This document shows positions 8,392 to 10,453 of a stretch of DNA of 10,453 nt, piece after piece. Below the pieces are notes generated by a model. It searched no databases and was not told the DNA's origin. It worked only from the letters and a program-made list of their open reading frames with translations. The stretch spans positions 1-10,453 of the forward strand of contig JAQYVQ010000436.1 in assembly GCA_030145435.1 (NCBI GenBank), given 5' to 3'. Each line of letters begins with the position of its first letter. Within the stretch, counting starts at the first letter, position 1. Origin of the DNA: Syntrophobacteria bacterium (GTDB lineage: Bacteria > Desulfobacterota > DSWW01). A program made the translations under genes and the position numbers.

Positions 8392-9122
8392 CCTGTGTGA
8401 AGTCGATCCGCCAGCACTCTGGGGAGGCCGGCAGTAATGATTTTTTCGCTGCAAGCACCGACGTTGTAGGGCAAACGTATGAACTCAACCGTCTGCGCCT
8501 CCTCGCAAAAGAGGAGAAAGCCACACCGGGGATCCTTGTCCCTCGGCTGTCCCACGCTTCCCGGGTTGATGAGATAGAGCCTGTCGTCTCGAATCGAGAA
8601 TGTGGGAGACGAAATCACGTCCAGCGTTTCCCCGTCGTAGGCAAAGGCGATCTGGATGTGGGTGTGCCCGAAGAACAGAACGCGGATCTCGGGCTCCGCC
8701 TCCCGCATTCGCCCGATGTTTTCCATGATGTCGTCATGGGACGCCAGGTAGTGGTCCCGGTGGAGCAGGGACCCGTGTGCCAGCCGGAGCCCTCCGTTCA
8801 GGCTCCCTTCCTCGGGGAGGCCTTCCAGAAGATCCTGGTTTACGGGCTCCAGTGCATGCCTCGTCCACAGGACAGCAGCCCTGGCGATCGGGTTGAAGTC
8901 CACCGGATCCTCCAGACCGCATGCTGCCGCATCGTGGTTGCCCATCAGGGACGAGACGCCCCGGTCTCTGAGGATCCGGACACACTCGTTCGGGTTCGCG
9001 TTGTACCCGACCAGGTCGCCGAGCGAGACGATCCGGTCGACTCCGATTCGATCGATTTCTCGGAGGACGACCTCCAGAGCCTCCAGATTCGAATGTATGT
9101 CAGAGATTATCGCGTACCGCAT
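8385..9122 (-). CDS. YfcE/MJ0936-type calcineurin-like metallophosphoesterase
   Basis: 245 residues. All core metal-binding motifs of the calcineurin-like fold are present: DIH (Asp8, His10), GDLVGY (Asp36), GNHD (Asn62, His63), an AHGS histidine and GHTH (His153, His155). Such proteins are cytoplasmic two-metal phosphodiesterases or phosphatases; the physiological substrate cannot be read from sequence. The frame stays open upstream to 9404, but residues before MRYAIISDIHSN come from the intergenic inverted repeat and match no family sequence, so ATG 9122 is chosen. No strong Shine-Dalgarno is seen; GGA lies about ten nt upstream. It is the first gene of the leftward train and overlaps mfd by 7 nt, so it is probably co-expressed with it. 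A repair role is only a guess from position. Confidence 0.92.
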   Translation of the reverse strand: MRYAIISDIHSNLEALEVVLREIDRIGVDRIVSLGDLVGYNANPNECVRILRDRGVSSLMGNHDAAACGLEDPVDFNPIARAAVLWTRHALEPVNQDLLEGLPEEGSLNGGLRLAHGSLLHRDHYLASHDDIMENIGRMREAEPEIRVLFFGHTHIQIAFAYDGETLDVISSPTFSIRDDRLYLINPGSVGQPRDKDPRCGFLLFCEEAQTVEFIRLPYNVGACSEKIITAGLPRVLADRLHTGW

Positions 9123-9175
9123 GCCTGCTGGTCCGAAGGTAGAATGGCACCACATCTGCCCAGCACGAACGACGC

Positions 9176-9283
9176 GTTGCGCCCTGTCGGGGTTCCCTCT
9201 CCGATTTGCTTGGGCTCCGTCTCTCCCTCCCCCTACAAAGTCGCCCTGCACAAATCTCCGAGGGAACCCCGACAGCACGCAAC
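9176..9283. repeat. Imperfect inverted repeat, 33-nt arms, 42-nt spacer
   Basis: Arms at 9176-9208 and 9251-9283 are reverse complements at 28 of 33 positions, with an uninterrupted 16-nt core (CTGTCGGGGTTCCCTC). Weaker similarity continues outward to ATCTGCCC (9154-9161) and GGGCAGAT (9302-9309), so the whole structure may span about 156 nt. It lies between divergent genes, 54 nt upstream of the metallophosphoesterase start on its 5' side. It may be two inverted copies of a dispersed repeat, a MITE-like remnant, or a large hairpin in the leader of the leftward transcript. No transposase or clear target-site duplication was found. Confidence 0.8.
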
Positions 9284-9298
9284 AGCGCATCACCGAAC

Positions 9299-9325
9299 AA
9301 GGGGCAGATGCAGAGGATGCCCCTT
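9299..9325. repeat. Small perfect hairpin, 8-bp stem
   Basis: AAGGGGCA (9299-9306) and TGCCCCTT (9318-9325) are perfect reverse complements around an 11-nt loop. Its left arm shares bases with the outer arm of the larger inverted repeat (9302-9309), so the two pairings exclude each other. No T-tract follows on the plus strand, so it does not look like a rightward terminator. Confidence 0.5.
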
Positions 9326-9354
9326 CCTTACGGAGCCCCCTACACCCCCTGCGG

Positions 9355-9383
9355 TTGATGCGCGAATCTGCAGAATCTATAAT
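9355..9383 (+). promoter_or_regulatory. Sigma70-type promoter for the deacetylase-ferredoxin pair
   Basis: The -35 element is TTGATG (9355-9360, 4 of 6 consensus bases) and the -10 is TATAAT (9378-9383, perfect), with an ideal 17-nt spacer. Transcription should begin near 9390 and give a leader of about 28 nt before the ATG at 9418. This also rules out the in-frame ATG at 9382, which overlaps the -10 box. Confidence 0.75.
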
Positions 9384-9404
9384 GTATCTGTTAGTATCAT
9401 ACAA
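9376..9404 (-). promoter_or_regulatory. Possible leftward promoter overlapping the rightward one
   Basis: On the minus strand TTGTAT (9399-9404), a 17-nt spacer and TATAGA (9376-9381) resemble a sigma70 promoter, at 3 and 4 of 6 consensus bases. If used, it would give the metallophosphoesterase-mfd train a leader of roughly 245 nt containing the inverted repeat, and would compete with the rightward promoter for the same DNA. The match is modest and partly reflects the palindromic TATA core. I saw no better leftward promoter nearer the gene. Confidence 0.25.
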
Positions 9405-9417
9405 GGCAAACGGGAAG

Positions 9418-10170
9418 ATGAAGATCGTTTACAATCCTCGTTGTTGCGAAGTCTACGCTGGCGACCCTGCGTCGGAGCCGGGGCGCATAGAGGCGATATG
9501 CGCCCCTTTGGAGGGGCGTTTCCCGTTTCTGGAGCCGGAACCGGCGACCGAGGCGGATCTGCTGCTCGTGCACTCGAACCACCATATCGAGTCGATCAAG
9601 CGGGACAGCCACCTCTATGAGATCGCGTCCCTTGCCGCGGGCGGCGCCCTGCTGGCTGCGCGAACGGCATTTTCGGGCGAGCCCTGCTTCGGGCTGATCC
9701 GTCCCCCTGGCCATCACGCCAGTCCGGCCGACTGTTGGGGGTTCTGCTTCTTCAACAACCTGGCCGTCTCGTTGAAGGCCCTGTCCGCTTCTGGAGATGT
9801 CGAACGGGCTGTGATCCTGGATTTCGACCTCCACTTCGGGGATGGGACGGAGAATATCTTCTGCGGGGACGCGAATGTTTCCTACCTTCACCCGGAAGAA
9901 GCGAGTGCCGGTGCCTTCCTGGAGCGAACCGAAAGAGGCCTAGAGGAGGCCGGGGACCGGGACATGCTTGCCATCTCGGCCGGGTTCGACCGGGGAAGGA
10001 ACGACTGGGGAGATCTCCTCGGTGAGGAAGACTACAGGAGGCTGGGAGAGATCGCCAGGGACTATGCCGTCGAGCACTGCGAAGGGCGCCGGTACGCCTT
10101 GCTGGAGGGCGGCTACAACCATCAAGTTCTCGGAAGGCACGTCCTTGCTTTCTTGGAGGGATTTGAGTGA
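9418..10170 (+). CDS. Compact histone-deacetylase-family (AcuC/APAH-like) hydrolase
   Basis: 250 residues, clearly shorter than typical bacterial class II HDAC-like proteins (about 300-370). Bacterial members are zinc amidohydrolases that remove acetyl or similar acyl groups from lysines, polyamines or small molecules; the substrate here is unknown. Visible active-site parts are the His pair in PPGHHAS (His99, His100), Asp135/Asp137/His139 in DFDLHFGDG, Asp191 in SAGFD, and Tyr233 in LEGGYN. The zinc ligands would be Asp137, His139 and Asp191, and all are intact. Compared with human HDAC8, about 35 residues are missing between the second and third zinc ligands and about 43 before the His pair, so it is a trimmed but probably active core. 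The start MKIVYNPR fits the family and lies just after a strong promoter; GGGAAG touches the ATG and an AAGG lies 11 nt upstream. A ferredoxin gene follows after 25 nt. Confidence 0.9.
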   Translation: MKIVYNPRCCEVYAGDPASEPGRIEAICAPLEGRFPFLEPEPATEADLLLVHSNHHIESIKRDSHLYEIASLAAGGALLAARTAFSGEPCFGLIRPPGHHASPADCWGFCFFNNLAVSLKALSASGDVERAVILDFDLHFGDGTENIFCGDANVSYLHPEEASAGAFLERTERGLEEAGDRDMLAISAGFDRGRNDWGDLLGEEDYRRLGEIARDYAVEHCEGRRYALLEGGYNHQVLGRHVLAFLEGFE

Positions 10171-10195
10171 GACGCAGCGAGAAAGGACGGGCTCA

Positions 10196-10369
10196 ATGGC
10201 CTACGTAATATACAGCGACAAGTGCAACCTGTGCGGAAAGTGTGTCGAGGAATGTCCCCTGCAGGCGATCTCGAGGGAGGGGGACGACGTCGTCATCGAC
10301 CCTGAGATCTGCACGGAGTGCGGATACTGCGCGGATATTTGTCCCGAGGGTGCGATCCGCGGCCAGTGA
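10196..10369 (+). CDS. Small 2[4Fe-4S] ferredoxin
   Basis: 57 residues, the usual size of clostridial-type dicluster ferredoxins. Two complete CxxCxxCxxxCP motifs are present: Cys10/13/16/20 (CNLCGKCVEECP) and Cys39/42/45/49 (CTECGYCADICP), each able to supply ligands for one or both [4Fe-4S] clusters. It would be a cytoplasmic low-potential electron carrier; the redox partner is unknown. An AGGA eight nt before ATG 10196 supports this start and shows that the longer open frame upstream is not coding. It follows the deacetylase-family gene by 25 nt and probably shares its promoter. The stop codon lies inside a terminator-like hairpin. Confidence 0.93.
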   Translation: MAYVIYSDKCNLCGKCVEECPLQAISREGDDVVIDPEICTECGYCADICPEGAIRGQ

Positions 10370-10382
10370 GCCACTGGCCGCG
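10358..10382. terminator. Hairpin terminator between converging genes
   Basis: A perfect 11-bp stem (CGCGGCCAGTG / CACTGGCCGCG) surrounds a 3-nt loop. The left arm includes the last ferredoxin codons and most of the stop codon. The next 17 nt on the plus strand are only mildly T-rich (ATTATTT at 10393-10399), so termination could be imperfect. Its place between converging stop codons suggests it may work for both strands. Confidence 0.6.
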
Positions 10383-10393
10383 CTCCTTCGAGA

Positions 10394-10453
10394 TTATTTC
10401 AGAGCCTTACTGGTTTTCATCATGTCGATGGCCCAGTGGCGGTCGTAGCCCGG
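10394..10453 (-). CDS. 3' end of an unrecognised converging gene
   Basis: On the minus strand an open frame enters from the window edge and ends at TAA (10394-10396), giving 19 C-terminal residues: PGYDRHWAIDMMKTSKALK. Its composition looks like real protein, and the end falls cleanly before the shared hairpin, as expected for a converging gene. I cannot name the family from so short a piece. It could also be chance, since only 20 codons are visible. Confidence 0.5.
   Translation of the reverse strand, partial: PGYDRHWAIDMMKTSKALK

Noticed and set aside
8392..8454. N-terminal extension of Mfd from TTG 8454
   Set aside because: ATG 8391 forms a tight ATGGTAG overlap with the upstream stop, and the extra 21 residues only mirror the end of the metallophosphoesterase gene.
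9154..9309. CRISPR array or insertion sequence in the intergenic repeat
   Set aside because: There are only two inverted copies, no regular spacers, no transposase or cas gene and no clear target duplication.
9123..9404. 94-residue N-terminal extension of the metallophosphoesterase
   Set aside because: It would be encoded by the inverted repeat and promoter region, and the conserved protein starts at MRYAIISDIHSN.
8893..9417. N-terminal extension of the deacetylase-family protein
   Set aside because: The open frame crosses the metallophosphoesterase gene, the inverted repeat and the promoter; the in-frame ATG 9382 lies inside the -10 box.
8049..9620. 523-codon plus-strand open frame spanning the mfd start, metallophosphoesterase, intergenic repeat and deacetylase start
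   Set aside because: It runs through three real genes and the inverted repeat, which no true protein would do; its sequence is low in recognisable structure.

Overview
The window is a GC-rich bacterial chromosomal segment with dense, overlapping genes. The gene families fit a Gram-negative bacterium: a SurA-type periplasmic chaperone, a second lipoprotein parvulin, and a 2[4Fe-4S] ferredoxin that suggests anaerobic metabolism. My best guess is a Desulfobacterota-like (deltaproteobacterial) organism. That is an inference from gene content and order, not a phylogenetic result.

Layout: positions 1 to 9122 form one leftward gene train, read on the minus strand from right to left. It runs from a YfcE/MJ0936-type metallophosphoesterase (8385..9122) to mfd (4810..8391), a parvulin-type lipoprotein (3813..4826), a SurA-like exported parvulin (2735..3826) and uvrA (2710 leftward, cut by the window edge). 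Neighbouring genes overlap by 7, 17 and 14 nt, and only 24 nt separate surA from uvrA, so the five genes almost certainly share a transcript. Mfd and UvrA, two partners in transcription-coupled nucleotide excision repair, therefore enclose two envelope-folding proteins.

Positions 9123 to 9417 are a divergent intergenic region. It holds a 33-nt-arm inverted repeat, a smaller perfect hairpin, and a strong sigma70-type promoter (TTGATG, 17 nt, TATAAT) pointing right. That promoter reads a compact histone-deacetylase-family hydrolase (9418..10170) followed by a 57-residue dicluster ferredoxin (10196..10369). A perfect 11-bp hairpin overlaps the ferredoxin stop codon and probably ends transcription. 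The last 60 nt are the 3' end of a converging minus-strand gene that I do not recognise.

Most genes are housekeeping. The less ordinary items are: a 54-bp-period degenerate tandem repeat that encodes the pre-signal-peptide part of the SurA-like protein; a Gln in place of the usual parvulin His in the lipoprotein; the inverted repeat upstream of the metallophosphoesterase gene; and the deacetylase-ferredoxin pairing. I found no convincing undescribed defence system, mobile element or CRISPR array.
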